DNA of 64,000 bases from Streptomyces xylophagus (GTDB lineage Bacteria > Actinomycetota > Actinomycetes > Streptomycetales > Streptomycetaceae), in NCBI RefSeq assembly GCF_000716435.1, contig NZ_JNWO01000013.1, positions 1 to 64,000 on the forward strand, read 5' to 3'. The translations under genes were made by a program, and so were the position numbers. Shown piece after piece: positions 17,121 to 27,983 of the stretch (within the stretch, counting starts at the first letter, position 1; every line of letters begins with the position of its first letter). The notes beneath the pieces were generated by a model that was not told the origin of the DNA, searched no databases, and worked only from the letters and a program-made list of their open reading frames with translations.

Positions 17121-17489
17121 GTGATCCAGCAGGAGTCGCGACTGCGCGTCGCCGACAACACTGGTGCGAAGGAAATCCTTTGCATCCGTGTGCTCGGTGG
17201 CTCCGGTCGCCGCTACGCGGGCATCGGTGACGTCATCGTCGCCACCGTCAAGGACGCGATCCCCGGTGGCAACGTGAAGAAGGGTGACGTCGTCAAGGCC
17301 GTCATCGTTCGCACCGTCAAGGAGCGCCGCCGTCCGGACGGCTCGTACATCCGCTTCGACGAGAACGCCGCCGTCATTCTGAAGAACGACGGCGACCCTC
17401 GCGGCACCCGCATCTTCGGCCCGGTCGGGCGCGAGCTGCGCGAGAAGAAGTTCATGAAGATCATCTCGCTGGCTCCGGAGGTGCTGTAA
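17121..17489 (+). CDS. rplN: Ribosomal protein L14
   Basis: 122 residues. [37 protein letters not shown] and [28 protein letters not shown] are canonical. It is a 50S intersubunit-face protein that binds RsfS. The start is GTG 17121 behind AGGAG. First gene of the spc segment. Confidence 0.98.
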   Translation: MIQQESRLRVADNTGAKEILCIRVLGGSGRRYAGIGDVIVATVKDAIPGGNVKKGDVVKAVIVRTVKERRRPDGSYIRFDENAAVILKNDGDPRGTRIFGPVGRELREKKFMKIISLAPEVL

Positions 17490-17491
17490 GC

Positions 17492-17815
17492 ATGAAGATC
17501 AAGAAGGGTGACACGGTTCAGGTCATCACCGGCAAGGACAAGGGCAAGCAGGGCAAGGTCATTGCCGCTTACCCGCGCGACGAGCGCGTCCTGGTCGAGG
17601 GTGTCAACCGGGTCAAGAAGCACACCAAGGCCGGCCCCACCGCCAAGGGCTCGCAGGCCGGTGGCATCGTCACGACCGAGGCGCCGATCCACGTCTCCAA
17701 CGTCCAGCTGGTCGTTGAGAAGGACGGCAACAAGGTCGTCACGCGTGTCGGCTACCGCTTCGACGACGAGGGCAACAAGGTTCGCGTTGCCAAGCGGACG
17801 GGTGAGGACATCTGA
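17492..17815 (+). CDS. rplX: Ribosomal protein L24
   Basis: 107 residues with the KOW motif at the start ([39 protein letters not shown]). It initiates 50S assembly. The start is 2 bp after the rplN stop, and the stop shares one base with the rplE start. Confidence 0.98.
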   Translation: MKIKKGDTVQVITGKDKGKQGKVIAAYPRDERVLVEGVNRVKKHTKAGPTAKGSQAGGIVTTEAPIHVSNVQLVVEKDGNKVVTRVGYRFDDEGNKVRVAKRTGEDI

Positions 17816-18372
17816 TGACTACCACCACCACTCCGCGTCTCAAGACGAAGTACCGCGAGGAGATCGCGGGCAAGCTGCGTGAGGAGTTCTCCTACGAGAA
17901 CGTCATGCAGATCCCCGGCCTCGTCAAGATCGTGGTGAACATGGGTGTCGGCGACGCCGCCCGTGACTCCAAGCTCATGGACGGTGCCGTCCGTGACCTG
18001 ACCACGATCACCGGTCAGAAGCCGGCCATCACCAAGGCCCGCAAGTCCATCGCGCAGTTCAAGCTGCGCGAGGGTCAGCCGATCGGTGCCCACGTCACGC
18101 TCCGTGGCGACCGCATGTGGGAGTTCCTGGACCGCACCCTGTCGCTCGCGCTTCCGCGCATCCGCGACTTCCGTGGTCTGTCTCCCAAGCAGTTCGACGG
18201 TCGTGGCAACTACACCTTCGGTCTCACCGAGCAGGTCATGTTCCACGAGATCGACCAGGACAAGATCGACCGCGTCCGGGGTATGGACATCACCGTGGTG
18301 ACCACGGCGACCAACGACGCCGAAGGCCGTGCCCTTCTCCGTCACCTCGGCTTCCCCTTCAAGGAGGCGTAA
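17815..18372 (+). CDS. rplE: Ribosomal protein L5
   Basis: 185 residues. The sequence contains [62 protein letters not shown] and [12 protein letters not shown], all L5 hallmarks. It binds 5S rRNA in the central protuberance. The start overlaps the rplX stop by one base. Confidence 0.98.
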   Translation: MTTTTTPRLKTKYREEIAGKLREEFSYENVMQIPGLVKIVVNMGVGDAARDSKLMDGAVRDLTTITGQKPAITKARKSIAQFKLREGQPIGAHVTLRGDRMWEFLDRTLSLALPRIRDFRGLSPKQFDGRGNYTFGLTEQVMFHEIDQDKIDRVRGMDITVVTTATNDAEGRALLRHLGFPFKEA

Positions 18373-18377
18373 GCGAG

Positions 18378-18563
18378 ATGGCGAAGAAGGCTCTGATTGC
18401 CAAGGCTGCTCGTAAGCCCAAGTTCGGTGTGCGCGGCTACACCCGCTGCCAGCGCTGCGGCCGCCCGCACTCCGTGTACCGCAAGTTCGGCCTCTGCCGC
18501 GTGTGCCTTCGTGAGATGGCTCACCGTGGCGAGCTGCCGGGCGTGACCAAGAGCTCCTGGTAA
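18378..18563 (+). CDS. rpsN: Ribosomal protein S14, zinc-binding (type Z)
   Basis: 61 residues from ATG 18378, 5 bp after rplE. The zinc ribbon C-x2-C...C-x2-C is seen as CQRCGRP and [10 protein letters not shown], so this is the short zinc form. Streptomyces often carries a second, Cys-free S14 elsewhere under Zur control; none is in the window. GCGAGATGG gives a modest ribosome-binding site. Confidence 0.97.
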   Translation: MAKKALIAKAARKPKFGVRGYTRCQRCGRPHSVYRKFGLCRVCLREMAHRGELPGVTKSSW

Positions 18564-18611
18564 TCCCTGTAATCAGGGGTTCCGAAGCTCTCGGTAAGTA
18601 AAGGGTCCGGT

Positions 18612-18738
18612 CAGGTGCCCACCTCTCCATGGCTTAGGCTAGGAGGGTTGGGCGCCTGACGCCCAAACGACTTACTACGCCGTAGGTCCACCGCACCGCA
18701 CCCGCCTCGTCTCGGATCGAGGAGAGGGATGGGCACCT
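18612..18738 (+). promoter_or_regulatory. Structured leader upstream of rpsH
   Basis: In the 209-bp gap after rpsN, CAGGTGCCCA (18612-18621) pairs exactly with TGGGCACCTG (18729-18738). Past a two-base bulge the helix can continue CCTCTCC with GGAGAGG, giving about 17 bp around a ~90-nt loop. Inside lies TTGGGCG-CCTGA-CGCCCAA (18648-18666). A TTAGGCT (18634-18640) could be a -10. It may be an S8-type autoregulatory site or a secondary promoter region. Confidence 0.55.
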
Positions 18739-18772
18739 GGAAACCCCGGCGAGAGAGGCCGAAGGCCAATTC

Positions 18773-19171
18773 ATGACCATGACTGATCCGATCGCAGACA
18801 TGCTTACGCGTCTGCGGAACGCGAACTCGGCATACCACGACTCAGTGACGATGCCGGCATCGAAGATCAAGTCGCACATCGCGGAGATCCTCCAGCAGGA
18901 GGGCTTCATCACGGGCTGGAAGGTCGAGGACGCCGAGGTCGGCAAGAACCTCGTTCTCGAGCTGAAGTTCGGCCCGAACCGTGAGCGCTCCATCGCGGGC
19001 ATCAAGCGGATCTCCAAGCCCGGTCTCCGGGTTTACGCGAAGTCCACCTCCCTGCCCAAGGTGCTCGGTGGCCTCGGCGTGGCGATCATCTCCACGTCGC
19101 ACGGTCTCCTCACCGACAAGCAGGCCGGCAAGAAGGGCGTAGGCGGAGAAGTTCTCGCCTACGTCTGGTAG
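18773..19171 (+). CDS. rpsH: Ribosomal protein S8
   Basis: 132 residues. [36 protein letters not shown] and [31 protein letters not shown] are diagnostic. In E. coli S8 represses the spc operon through rplE mRNA. Here the structured 209-bp leader just upstream is the more obvious candidate target, by inference. Confidence 0.98.
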   Translation: MTMTDPIADMLTRLRNANSAYHDSVTMPASKIKSHIAEILQQEGFITGWKVEDAEVGKNLVLELKFGPNRERSIAGIKRISKPGLRVYAKSTSLPKVLGGLGVAIISTSHGLLTDKQAGKKGVGGEVLAYVW

Positions 19172-19193
19172 CGGAAAGGAATCGGAAGAAGCT

Positions 19194-19733
19194 ATGTCGC
19201 GTATTGGCAAGCTCCCCATCACGGTTCCCGCCGGCGTGGACGTCACCATCGACGGCCGTACGGTCTCGGTCAAGGGCCCCAAGGGCTCGCTGACCCACAC
19301 CGTTGCATCGCCGATCGACATCGCCAAGGGTGAGGACGGCGTTCTCAACGTCACCCGCCCCAACGACGAGCGTCAGAACAAGGCCCTGCACGGCCTGTCC
19401 CGCACGCTGGTGGCGAACATGATCACCGGCGTGACCGAGGGTTACGTGAAGAAGCTCGAGATCAGCGGTGTCGGTTACCGCGTTGCGGCCAAGGGATCGA
19501 ACCTCGAGTTCGCGCTCGGCTACAGCCACTCGATCACCGTCGAGGCGCCCGAGGGCATCTCGTTCAAGGTCGAGAACCCGACGCACTTCTCGGTCGAGGG
19601 CATCGACAAGCAGAAGGTCGGCGAGGTTGCGGCCAACATCCGCAAGCTGCGCAAGCCCGACCCGTACAAGGCCAAGGGCGTCAAGTACGAGGGCGAAGTC
19701 ATCCGGCGCAAGGTCGGAAAGGCGGGTAAGTAA
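19194..19733 (+). CDS. rplF: Ribosomal protein L6
   Basis: 179 residues with the duplicated L6 fold. [21 protein letters not shown] opens it; the C-terminal repeat ends [30 protein letters not shown]. It sits by the sarcin-ricin loop. AGGAATCGGAAGAAGCT precedes ATG 19194. Confidence 0.98.
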   Translation: MSRIGKLPITVPAGVDVTIDGRTVSVKGPKGSLTHTVASPIDIAKGEDGVLNVTRPNDERQNKALHGLSRTLVANMITGVTEGYVKKLEISGVGYRVAAKGSNLEFALGYSHSITVEAPEGISFKVENPTHFSVEGIDKQKVGEVAANIRKLRKPDPYKAKGVKYEGEVIRRKVGKAGK

Positions 19734-19736
19734 GCC

Positions 19737-20120
19737 ATGGCATACGGTACGAAGATCGCTAAGGGCGACGCTTACAAGCGTGCTGCCATCAAGCGTCGTC
19801 ACATCCGCATCCGGAAGCACATTTCCGGTACGGCTGAGCGTCCGCGCCTGGTCGTGACCCGCTCCAACCGCCACATCGTGGCCCAGGTCATCGACGACAT
19901 CAAGGGTCACACCCTGGCGTCGGCGTCGACCCTGGACACCTCGATCCGCGGCGGCGAGAGCGACAAGTCCGCGCAGGCCAAGTCGGTCGGCGCCCTGGTC
20001 GCCGAGCGCGCCAAGGCCGCCGGTGTCGAGGCTGTCGTATTCGACCGCGGTGGCAATCAGTACGCGGGGCGCATCGCCGCCCTGGCGGACGCCGCCCGCG
20101 AAGCCGGACTGAAGTTCTAG
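19737..20120 (+). CDS. rplR: Ribosomal protein L18
   Basis: 127 residues. [36 protein letters not shown] and [27 protein letters not shown] identify it. It is a 5S rRNA-binding partner of L5. It starts 3 bp after rplF, in a typical spc order. Confidence 0.98.
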   Translation: MAYGTKIAKGDAYKRAAIKRRHIRIRKHISGTAERPRLVVTRSNRHIVAQVIDDIKGHTLASASTLDTSIRGGESDKSAQAKSVGALVAERAKAAGVEAVVFDRGGNQYAGRIAALADAAREAGLKF

Positions 20121-20157
20121 TCGCTTCCGTAGCTAGCGGAAAGAGAGAGGTAATCCA

Positions 20158-20763
20158 ATGGCTGGACCCCAGCGCCGTGGAAGCGGTGCCGGTGGCGGCG
20201 AGCGGCGGGACCGGAAGGGCCGTGACGGCGGCGCTGCTGCCGCCGAGAAGACCGCGTACGTTGAGCGCGTAGTCGCGATCAACCGCGTCGCCAAGGTTGT
20301 CAAGGGTGGTCGTCGCTTCAGCTTCACCGCGCTCGTCGTGGTGGGCGATGGTGACGGCACCGTCGGTGTCGGTTACGGCAAGGCCAAGGAGGTGCCGGCC
20401 GCGATCGCCAAGGGTGTTGAAGAGGCCAAGAAGCACTTCTTCAAGGTCCCCCGTATCCAGGGCACCATCCCGCACCCGATCACGGGCGAGAAGGCCGCGG
20501 GCGTCGTCCTGCTCAAGCCTGCTTCCCCCGGTACCGGCGTTATCGCCGGTGGCCCGGTGCGAGCTGTCCTGGAGTGCGCCGGCGTTCACGACATCCTGTC
20601 GAAGTCGCTCGGCTCGTCCAACGCGATCAACATCGTGCACGCGACCGTGGCGGCCCTCAAGGGCCTGCAGCGTCCCGAGGAGATCGCGGCCCGCCGCGGT
20701 CTGCCCCTCGAGGACGTCGCCCCCGCGGCTCTCCTTCGTGCACGTGCCGGGGCGGGTGCGTAA
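20158..20763 (+). CDS. rpsE: Ribosomal protein S5
   Basis: 201 residues with an N-terminal G/R/D-rich extension of about 35 residues ([21 protein letters not shown]). The double-stranded-RNA-binding fold is around [35 protein letters not shown], then the helicase-site loops [12 protein letters not shown]. It overlaps rpmD by one base (TAATG). AGAGAGGT precedes ATG 20158. Confidence 0.98.
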   Translation: MAGPQRRGSGAGGGERRDRKGRDGGAAAAEKTAYVERVVAINRVAKVVKGGRRFSFTALVVVGDGDGTVGVGYGKAKEVPAAIAKGVEEAKKHFFKVPRIQGTIPHPITGEKAAGVVLLKPASPGTGVIAGGPVRAVLECAGVHDILSKSLGSSNAINIVHATVAALKGLQRPEEIAARRGLPLEDVAPAALLRARAGAGA

Positions 20764-20945
20764 TGGCTCGCCTCAAGGTCACGCAGACGAAGTCGTACAT
20801 CGGCAGCAAGCAGAACCACCGTGACACGCTGCGGTCGCTTGGTCTCAAGGGGATCAACACCGTGGTCGTCAAGGAGGACCGCCCCGAGTTCCGCGGAATG
20901 GTGCACACCGTCCGCCACCTCGTGACGGTTGAGGAGGTCGACTGA
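20763..20945 (+). CDS. rpmD: Ribosomal protein L30
   Basis: 60 residues from ATG 20763, sharing one base with the rpsE stop. [32 protein letters not shown] is canonical, as is the closing [19 protein letters not shown]. rplO begins 2 bp after the stop. Confidence 0.98.
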   Translation: MARLKVTQTKSYIGSKQNHRDTLRSLGLKGINTVVVKEDRPEFRGMVHTVRHLVTVEEVD

Positions 20946-20947
20946 TC

Positions 20948-21403
20948 ATGGCGGAGAACAACCCGCTCAAGATCCACAACCTCCGTCCCGCCCCGGGCGC
21001 CAAGACCGCCAAGACCCGTGTGGGTCGTGGTGAGGCGTCGAAGGGTAAGACGGCCGGTCGTGGAACCAAGGGTACGAAGGCCCGTTACCAGGTTCCGGAG
21101 CGCTTCGAGGGTGGCCAGATGCCCCTCCACATGCGTCTTCCGAAGCTCAAGGGCTTCCGCAACCCGTTCAAGACCGAGTACCAGGTCGTGAACCTCGACA
21201 AGCTGGCGTCCCTGTACCCGGAAGGTGGCGAGGTCACCGTAGAGGGTCTCGTCGCCAACGGTGCGGTGCGCAAGAACAGCCTCGTCAAGGTCCTCGGCCA
21301 GGGCGAGATCTCCGTGGCGCTGCAGGTGACGGTGGACGCCGTCTCCGGTTCCGCCAAGGAGAAGATCACCGCCGCGGGCGGTACCGTCACCGAGCTCGTC
21401 TGA
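20948..21403 (+). CDS. rplO: Ribosomal protein L15
   Basis: 151 residues. [38 protein letters not shown] is the basic N-terminal extension; it ends [15 protein letters not shown]. It is a late 50S assembly protein. Last gene of the spc segment, followed by a strong hairpin at 21427. Confidence 0.98.
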   Translation: MAENNPLKIHNLRPAPGAKTAKTRVGRGEASKGKTAGRGTKGTKARYQVPERFEGGQMPLHMRLPKLKGFRNPFKTEYQVVNLDKLASLYPEGGEVTVEGLVANGAVRKNSLVKVLGQGEISVALQVTVDAVSGSAKEKITAAGGTVTELV

Positions 21404-21426
21404 GCCCGATGACATAAGCGATCCCG

Positions 21427-21459
21427 ACCGGGGATACCCCATAACGGGGTATCCCCGGT
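21427..21459 (+). terminator. Hairpin between rplO and secY
   Basis: ACCGGGGATACCCC, loop ATAAC, GGGGTATCCCCGGT: a perfect 14-bp stem, 24 nt after the rplO stop and ~117 nt before secY. It is a terminator or attenuator. A TAAGGT at 21489-21494 after it could serve as a secY -10 (-35 unclear). Confidence 0.75.
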
Positions 21460-21575
21460 TGGTCGTTCCACGGGGGCAGAGTCGCCGGTAAGGTGGCCTG
21501 CACTGTTCAGTTTTATCCGTCGAACCTCAAGACCGTCACCCTTGACGCACGCGCGCGGGGGTCGCAGGAGGCACC

Positions 21576-22888
<1,313 letters not shown>

Positions 22889-22889
<1 letters not shown>

Positions 22890-23557
22890 TGCGAATCGTC
22901 CTCGTCGGGCCGCCGGGTGCCGGTAAGGGAACGCAGGCTGTGCGACTGGCCAAGACGCTGCACATCCCGCACATCTCCACCGGCGATCTCTTCCGTGCCA
23001 ACATCAGTCAGGCCACGGAACTCGGCAAACTGGCGAAGTCCTACATGGACGCGGGCAACCTGGTCCCGGACGAGGTCACCATCGCGATGGCCAAGGACCG
23101 CATGGAGCAGCCGGACGCTGTCAACGGCTTTCTCCTGGACGGGTTTCCGCGCAATGTGTCGCAGGCCGAGGCGCTGGACGAGCTGCTGAAGACCGAGGGC
23201 ATCAAGCTGGACGCGGTGCTGGACCTGGAGGTCTCCGAGGAAGAGGTGGTCAAGCGCATCGCCGGCCGCCGCATCTGCCGGAAGGACTCCAGCCACGTCT
23301 TCCACGTGACGTACAGCCCGCCGAAGCAGGACGGTGTCTGTGACACCTGCGGCGGCGAGCTGTACCAGCGGGACGACGACTCCGAGGACACGGTCCGCAC
23401 CCGCCTGGAGGTCTACCACACGCAGACCGAGCCGATCATCGACTACTACAAGCTCCAGGGCCTGGTGGTCACGATCTCGTCGCTCGGTCCCGTGGAGGAG
23501 ATCACGCAGCGGGCGCTGGACGCGCTGAAGCGCGAGGACGAGGGCGACAGCAAGTAG
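22889..23557 (+). CDS. adk: Adenylate kinase
   Basis: 222 residues. The P-loop is GPPGAGKGT (residues 7-15), with the AMP-binding segment STGDLFRANI and LDGFPRNVSQAEAL. The LID is long-type (ICRKDSSHVFHVTYSPPKQDGVCDTCGGELYQRDDD) but has only three Cys; the second Cys of the Cys4 zinc site is replaced (CRKD rather than CxxC). Metal binding is therefore uncertain. It interconverts ATP+AMP and 2 ADP. Coupled to secY. Confidence 0.98.
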
Positions 23558-23571
23558 TCGTCAGGCAGATC

Positions 23572-23603
23572 CGGCCGCGGTGCCCGCAGGGGTGCCGCGG
23601 CCG
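23572..23603 (+). terminator. Hairpin between adk and map
   Basis: CGGCCGCGGTGCCC, loop GCAG, GGGTGCCGCGGCCG: a 14-pair stem including two G-U pairs, starting 15 nt after the adk stop. It is a terminator or attenuator ahead of map. Confidence 0.7.
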
Positions 23604-23676
23604 TACTGTTGTGTACAGCCATTTCCTATGTCAGCCATTCCTTGTGTCACGCGGAAGACGGAGAGCGCAGGCCCCC

Positions 23677-24513
23677 ATGGTGCAGATCAAGACCCCCGAG
23701 CAGATCGCCAAGATGCGCGAGGCGGGACTGGTCGTCGCCGCCATCCACGCGGCGACCCGTGAGGCAGCCGTGCCCGGCGCCAGCACGAAGGATCTGGACG
23801 AGGTCGCCCGCAAGGTCCTCGCGGACCACAACGCGAAGCCGAACTTCCTCGGCTACGGCGGTTTCCCCGCGACGATCTGCACCTCGGTGAACGAGGTCGT
23901 CGTCCACGGCATCCCCTCCGACGAGGTCGTCCTCAAGGACGGCGACATCATCTCCATCGACTGCGGCGCGATCATCGACGGCTGGCACGGCGACGCGGCG
24001 TACACCGCGTTCGTCGGCTCCGGCCACGCCCCGGAACTCATCGAACTCTCCCGGGTGACCGAGGAGTCGATGTGGGCCGGCATCGCGGCGATGAAGGTGG
24101 GCAACCGCCTCGTCGACATCTCCCGTGCCATCGAGACGTACATCCGCCGCCAGCCGAAGCCGGGCGGTGGCAAGTACGGGATCATCGAGGACTACGGCGG
24201 TCACGGCATCGGTACCGAGATGCACATGGATCCGCATCTGCTGAACTACGTGGAGAAGCGGCGGGGGAAGGGGCCGAAGCTGGTCCCTGGTTTCTGCCTG
24301 GCCATCGAGCCGATGGTGTCTCTTGGGACCCCGAAGACCGAGGTGCTCTCCGACGACTGGACGGTCATCACGACCGACGGGACGTGGTCTTCGCACTGGG
24401 AGCACTCGATCGCTTTGACCGAGGAGGGGCCCCTTGTGCTGACGGCTCCTGACGGCGGCAAGGCGAAGCTCGCGGAGCACGGGATCACGGCTGCGCCGGA
24501 TCCCCTTGCTTAA
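23677..24513 (+). CDS. map: Methionine aminopeptidase, type I
   Basis: 278 residues from ATG 23677. Upstream in-frame residues to 23611 are not protein-like. The five metal ligands are all seen: Asp in SIDCGAIIDGWHGDAAY (two), His in GGHGIGTEMH, Glu in CLAIEPMVS and Glu in WSSHWEHSIAL. It removes the initiator Met. There is no strong Shine-Dalgarno (GGAGAG is 12 nt away). A TACTGT (23604-23609) may be a -10 for separate transcription after the upstream hairpin. Confidence 0.97.
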   Translation: MVQIKTPEQIAKMREAGLVVAAIHAATREAAVPGASTKDLDEVARKVLADHNAKPNFLGYGGFPATICTSVNEVVVHGIPSDEVVLKDGDIISIDCGAIIDGWHGDAAYTAFVGSGHAPELIELSRVTEESMWAGIAAMKVGNRLVDISRAIETYIRRQPKPGGGKYGIIEDYGGHGIGTEMHMDPHLLNYVEKRRGKGPKLVPGFCLAIEPMVSLGTPKTEVLSDDWTVITTDGTWSSHWEHSIALTEEGPLVLTAPDGGKAKLAEHGITAAPDPLA

Positions 24514-24666
24514 CGATCATGCAGATGGGGCATCCTTCCTCGATTCGTCTTTCCGAGGGCCCTGACGTAGACTGACTCGTCGGCTCTCGTGCACCCGCAT
24601 GTCCGCATGCACCCCGCAAGGGGAACGCACCGAGTCGATCAAGGTAGTCGATTCGAAGGGCGAAGC

Positions 24667-24888
24667 GTGGCCAAGAAGCAAGGTGCCATCGAGATCGAGG
24701 GCACTGTCGTCGAGTCTCTTCCGAACGCCATGTTCAAGGTCGAGCTCCAGAACGGCCACCAGGTCCTGGCACACATCAGCGGCAAGATGCGTATGCACTA
24801 CATCCGTATCCTCCCTGACGACCGGGTCGTGGTGGAGTTGTCTCCGTACGACCTCACGCGTGGCCGGATCGTCTACCGCTACAAGTAG
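24667..24888 (+). CDS. infA: Translation initiation factor IF-1
   Basis: 73 residues from GTG 24667, the standard length; the in-frame extension to 24589 is not IF-1. S1-fold sequence [27 protein letters not shown]...[40 protein letters not shown] lies 7 nt upstream. A TAGACT at 24568-24573 could be its -10, giving a ~85-nt leader. rpmJ follows after 59 bp. Confidence 0.98.
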   Translation: MAKKQGAIEIEGTVVESLPNAMFKVELQNGHQVLAHISGKMRMHYIRILPDDRVVVELSPYDLTRGRIVYRYK

Positions 24889-24947
24889 ATCTTGCCCAGG
24901 TTCCGCGCAAGCGGCGCCGAAGGCAACTGACCCGGAGAACCTCACCA

Positions 24948-25061
24948 ATGAAGGTCAAGCCGAGCGTCAAGAAGATCTGCGACAAGTGCAGGGTGATCCG
25001 CCGTCACGGTCGGGTCATGGTCATTTGCGAGAACCCGCGCCACAAGCAGCGCCAGGGCTGA
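24948..25061 (+). CDS. rpmJ: Ribosomal protein L36 (zinc form)
   Basis: 37 residues: [20 protein letters not shown], then [17 protein letters not shown]. The C-x2-C...C...H zinc ligands are intact (Cys11, Cys14, Cys27, His32 by my count). Standard order infA-rpmJ-rpsM. The ribosome-binding site GGAGAACC precedes ATG 24948. Confidence 0.98.
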   Translation: MKVKPSVKKICDKCRVIRRHGRVMVICENPRHKQRQG

Positions 25062-25267
25062 CGCAGGACCTTCCCTCTGCATCGATTCGCAGAGATTCGC
25101 GCGACGCGAGCAATACATGTTCATACGCAGGACCCGGGCGTAGTAGGCGTCCGACACCCCCGGCTCGGAGGCTGGGGACCCACGCCGTACCAAATCTTCG
25201 ACAGAAGAGGCCGGCGGCTGGGATCCGGTTCTGCGGAAGACCTCCGAAGATCAACTGGAGCCATTGA

Positions 25268-25648
25268 ATGGCACGCGTTTCCGGTGTCGACATCCCGCGC
25301 GAAAAGCGCGTGGAGGTCGCCCTCACCTACGTGTTCGGCATTGGTCGGACCCTTTCCCAGCTGACGCTGGCCGAGACCGGCATCGACCCCAACACCCGCG
25401 TTCGCGACCTCTCGGAAGAGCAGCTCGTCGCGATTCGTGAGTACGTCGACGCCAACATCAAGACCGAGGGTGACCTCCGTCGCGAGATCCAGGCCGACAT
25501 CCGCCGCAAGGTGGAGATCGGTTGCTACCAGGGTCTCCGTCACCGTCGTGGTCTGCCCGTACGCGGTCAGCGCACCAGCACGAACGCTCGTACCCGCAAG
25601 GGTCCGCGTCGCGCCATCGCCGGCAAGAAGAAGCCGGGCAAGAAGTAG
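25268..25648 (+). CDS. rpsM: Ribosomal protein S13
   Basis: 126 residues. [31 protein letters not shown] and [37 protein letters not shown] are canonical; the basic tail reaches the P-site tRNA. It follows a 206-bp gap after rpmJ that holds only weak complementarities (for example CCCCGGCTCGGAGGCTGGGG) and no clear promoter. CTGGAG is 9 nt before ATG 25268. Confidence 0.98.
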   Translation: MARVSGVDIPREKRVEVALTYVFGIGRTLSQLTLAETGIDPNTRVRDLSEEQLVAIREYVDANIKTEGDLRREIQADIRRKVEIGCYQGLRHRRGLPVRGQRTSTNARTRKGPRRAIAGKKKPGKK

Positions 25649-25717
25649 TCCGCAGCGGACAACGCTTCACCAGCGGTCTTCGCTGTAGGACCGACCACCT
25701 CCCCGTAGGAGTAATAG

Positions 25718-26122
25718 ATGCCCCCCAAGGGTCGTCAGGGCGCTGCCAAGAAGGTGCGCCGCAAGGAAAAGAAGAACGTCGCTCACGGCCACGCGCACAT
25801 CAAGAGCACGTTCAACAACACCATCGTCTCGATCACGGACCCCTCGGGCAACGTGATCTCCTGGGCCTCCGCCGGCCACGTCGGCTTCAAGGGCTCGCGC
25901 AAGTCCACCCCCTTCGCCGCGCAGATGGCCGCCGAGTCGGCCGCCCGTCGCGCGCAGGAGCACGGCATGCGCAAGGTTGACGTCTTCGTGAAGGGCCCGG
26001 GCTCCGGTCGCGAGACCGCGATCCGCTCCCTCCAGGCCACTGGCCTCGAGGTCGGCTCCATCCAGGACGTCACCCCCACCCCGCACAACGGCTGCCGTCC
26101 GCCGAAGCGCCGCCGCGTCTGA
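25718..26122 (+). CDS. rpsK: Ribosomal protein S11
   Basis: 134 residues. [52 protein letters not shown] and [16 protein letters not shown] are diagnostic. It lies on the 30S platform. AGGAGT precedes ATG 25718. rpsD (S4), often found next in other bacteria, is absent here, as is usual in Streptomyces. Confidence 0.98.
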   Translation: MPPKGRQGAAKKVRRKEKKNVAHGHAHIKSTFNNTIVSITDPSGNVISWASAGHVGFKGSRKSTPFAAQMAAESAARRAQEHGMRKVDVFVKGPGSGRETAIRSLQATGLEVGSIQDVTPTPHNGCRPPKRRRV

Positions 26123-26146
26123 CGCACGGCCGGTAGTTCCGGGCTT

Positions 26147-26180
26147 CGGGCGATACGACTCTTCGGAGACGTATCGCCCG
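26147..26180 (+). terminator. UUCG-capped hairpin between rpsK and rpoA
   Basis: CGGGCGATACG pairs with CGTATCGCCCG (11 bp). Then, past an A-A mismatch, CTC-TTCG-GAG closes a C(UUCG)G tetraloop. It is a very stable 14-bp hairpin, 24 nt after the rpsK stop and 61 nt before rpoA. It is probably an attenuator or mRNA-end structure that sets the ratio of RNA polymerase alpha to ribosomal proteins. Confidence 0.7.
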
Positions 26181-26241
26181 TACCCTTGCAGTAACAGCAG
26201 GACATCAAATAGTGGGTGTCCATGACTGAAGGAATCGCAGC

Positions 26242-27264
26242 ATGCTGATTGCTCAGCGCCCGTCTCTGACCGAAGAGGTCGTTGACGAATTCCGCTCCCG
26301 GTTCGTGATCGAGCCGCTGGAGCCGGGCTTCGGCTACACCCTCGGCAACTCCCTCCGTCGTACGCTCCTCTCCTCGATCCCCGGCGCTGCTGTCACCAGC
26401 ATCCGGATCGACGGCGTTCTGCACGAGTTCACCACCGTGCCGGGCGTCAAGGAGGACGTCACCGACCTGATCCTCAACATCAAGCAGCTGGTCGTCTCCT
26501 CGGAGCACGACGAGCCCGTCGTGATGTACCTGCGCAAGCAGGGTCCGGGTCTGGTCACCGCCGCCGACATCGCGCCCCCGGCCGGTGTCGAGGTGCACAA
26601 CCCCGACCTCGTCCTCGCCACGCTGAACGGCAAGGGCAAGCTGGAGATGGAGCTCACGGTCGAGCGTGGCCGTGGTTATGTCTCGGCTGTTCAGAACAAG
26701 CAGGTGGGTCAGGAGATCGGGCGTATCCCGGTCGACTCGATCTACTCGCCGGTGCTGAAGGTCACGTACAAGGTCGAGGCCACGCGTGTCGAGCAGCGGA
26801 CCGACTTCGACAAGCTGATCGTCGACGTCGAGACGAAGCAGGCCATGCGGCCGCGTGACGCCATGGCGTCGGCCGGTAAGACCCTGGTCGAGCTGTTCGG
26901 TCTCGCTCGCGAGCTGAACATCGACGCCGAGGGCATCGACATGGGCCCGTCCCCGACGGACGCCGCCCTTGCCGCCGACCTGGCGTTGCCGATCGAGGAG
27001 CTGGAGCTCACGGTCCGCTCCTACAACTGCCTCAAGCGCGAGGGCATCCACTCCGTGGGTGAGCTCGTGGCTCGTTCCGAGGCCGACCTCCTGGACATCC
27101 GCAACTTCGGTGCGAAGTCCATCGACGAGGTCAAGGCGAAGCTGGCCGGCATGGGCCTGGCCCTGAAGGACAGCCCGCCCGGATTCGACCCGACCGCTGC
27201 CGCCGACGCCTTTGGCGCCGACGACGACGTGGACGCGGGTTTCGTGGAGACCGAGCAGTACTGA
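26242..27264 (+). CDS. rpoA: RNA polymerase alpha subunit
   Basis: 340 residues. The N-terminal assembly domain is about 1-230 ([53 protein letters not shown]). The C-terminal domain that contacts UP elements and activators is about 245-315 ([51 protein letters not shown]). An acidic tail closes it ([20 protein letters not shown]). AAGGAA is 9 nt upstream of ATG 26242. Confidence 0.99.
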   Translation: MLIAQRPSLTEEVVDEFRSRFVIEPLEPGFGYTLGNSLRRTLLSSIPGAAVTSIRIDGVLHEFTTVPGVKEDVTDLILNIKQLVVSSEHDEPVVMYLRKQGPGLVTAADIAPPAGVEVHNPDLVLATLNGKGKLEMELTVERGRGYVSAVQNKQVGQEIGRIPVDSIYSPVLKVTYKVEATRVEQRTDFDKLIVDVETKQAMRPRDAMASAGKTLVELFGLARELNIDAEGIDMGPSPTDAALAADLALPIEELELTVRSYNCLKREGIHSVGELVARSEADLLDIRNFGAKSIDEVKAKLAGMGLALKDSPPGFDPTAAADAFGADDDVDAGFVETEQY

Positions 27265-27347
27265 TCGGTTGTTGCCGGTGAGCATCCGCTCGCCGGGTCC
27301 TGACCCCGGTACCTGATACGGCCGGGGCAGATACCAAGGAGAAAGAA

Positions 27348-27854
27348 ATGCCGAAGCCCTCCAAGGGTGCCCGTCTGGGCGGCAGTGCCGCGCACGAGAA
27401 GCTGCTTCTCGCGAACCTCGCGAAGTCGCTCTTCGAGCACGGCCGTATCACCACCACCGAGGCGAAGGCCCGCAAGCTGCGGCCGTACGCCGAGCGTCTG
27501 ATCACCAAGGGCAAGAAGGGCGACCTTCACAACCGCCGTCAGGTGCTTCAGGTGATCACGGACAAGAGCGTCGTCCACACGCTCTTCACCGAGATCGGCC
27601 CGCGCTACGAGAACCGTCCCGGTGGCTACACCCGTATCACCAAGATCGGTAACCGTCGTGGCGACAACGCGCCCATGGCTGTCATCGAGCTCGTTGAGGC
27701 GCTCACCGTTGCGCAGGCTGCTACGGGTGAGGCCGAGGCCGCGACCAAGCGTGCCGCGAAGGACGCCGAGGCTGTTGTCGAGGCTCCGGTTGAGGTCGTT
27801 GAGGACGCGAAGCCGGCTGAGGTTGAGGCCGACGAAGAGTCCAAGGACGCGTAA
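27348..27854 (+). CDS. rplQ: Ribosomal protein L17
   Basis: 168 residues. The L17 core is [59 protein letters not shown], to about residue 120. An Ala/Val/Glu-rich acidic tail of about 45 residues ([27 protein letters not shown]) is typical for the genus. The ribosome-binding site is AAGGAGAAAGAA. Followed by a repeat and a terminator. Confidence 0.98.
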   Translation: MPKPSKGARLGGSAAHEKLLLANLAKSLFEHGRITTTEAKARKLRPYAERLITKGKKGDLHNRRQVLQVITDKSVVHTLFTEIGPRYENRPGGYTRITKIGNRRGDNAPMAVIELVEALTVAQAATGEAEAATKRAAKDAEAVVEAPVEVVEDAKPAEVEADEESKDA

Positions 27855-27876
27855 CACCGTTTTTGGCTGACCCGCC

Positions 27877-27909
27877 GTCGTGGCTGGTCGCGCAGTTCCC
27901 CGCGCCCCT
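27877..27909 (+). repeat. Dispersed Streptomyces intergenic repeat, copy 1
   Basis: GTCGTGGCTGGTCGCGCAGT followed by TCCCCGCGCCCCT. A second copy at 61144-61176 matches at 32 of 33 positions. I recognise this sequence as very common in Streptomyces intergenic regions near gene ends. Here it lies between the rplQ stop and its terminator. Confidence 0.8.
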
Positions 27910-27925
27910 AAAGACGGGCGTGTTG

Positions 27926-27961
27926 GCGGGTCCGTTCCTTTCCAGGGACGGGCCCGCTTTT
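27926..27961 (+). terminator. Rho-independent terminator after rplQ
   Basis: GCGGGTCCGTTCC pairs with GGGACGGGCCCGC (13 pairs, two G-U) around TTTCCA, followed by TTTTGTG. It is one of the few hairpins here with a T-run. It ends the alpha segment 23 nt before truA. Confidence 0.85.
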
Positions 27962-27983
27962 GTGTTCCTGAGAGGATCTCGGT

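Noticed and set aside
25062..25267. Promoter or leader regulator between rpmJ and rpsM
   Set aside because: Only weak complementarities and no convincing -35/-10 pair, so no feature was called.
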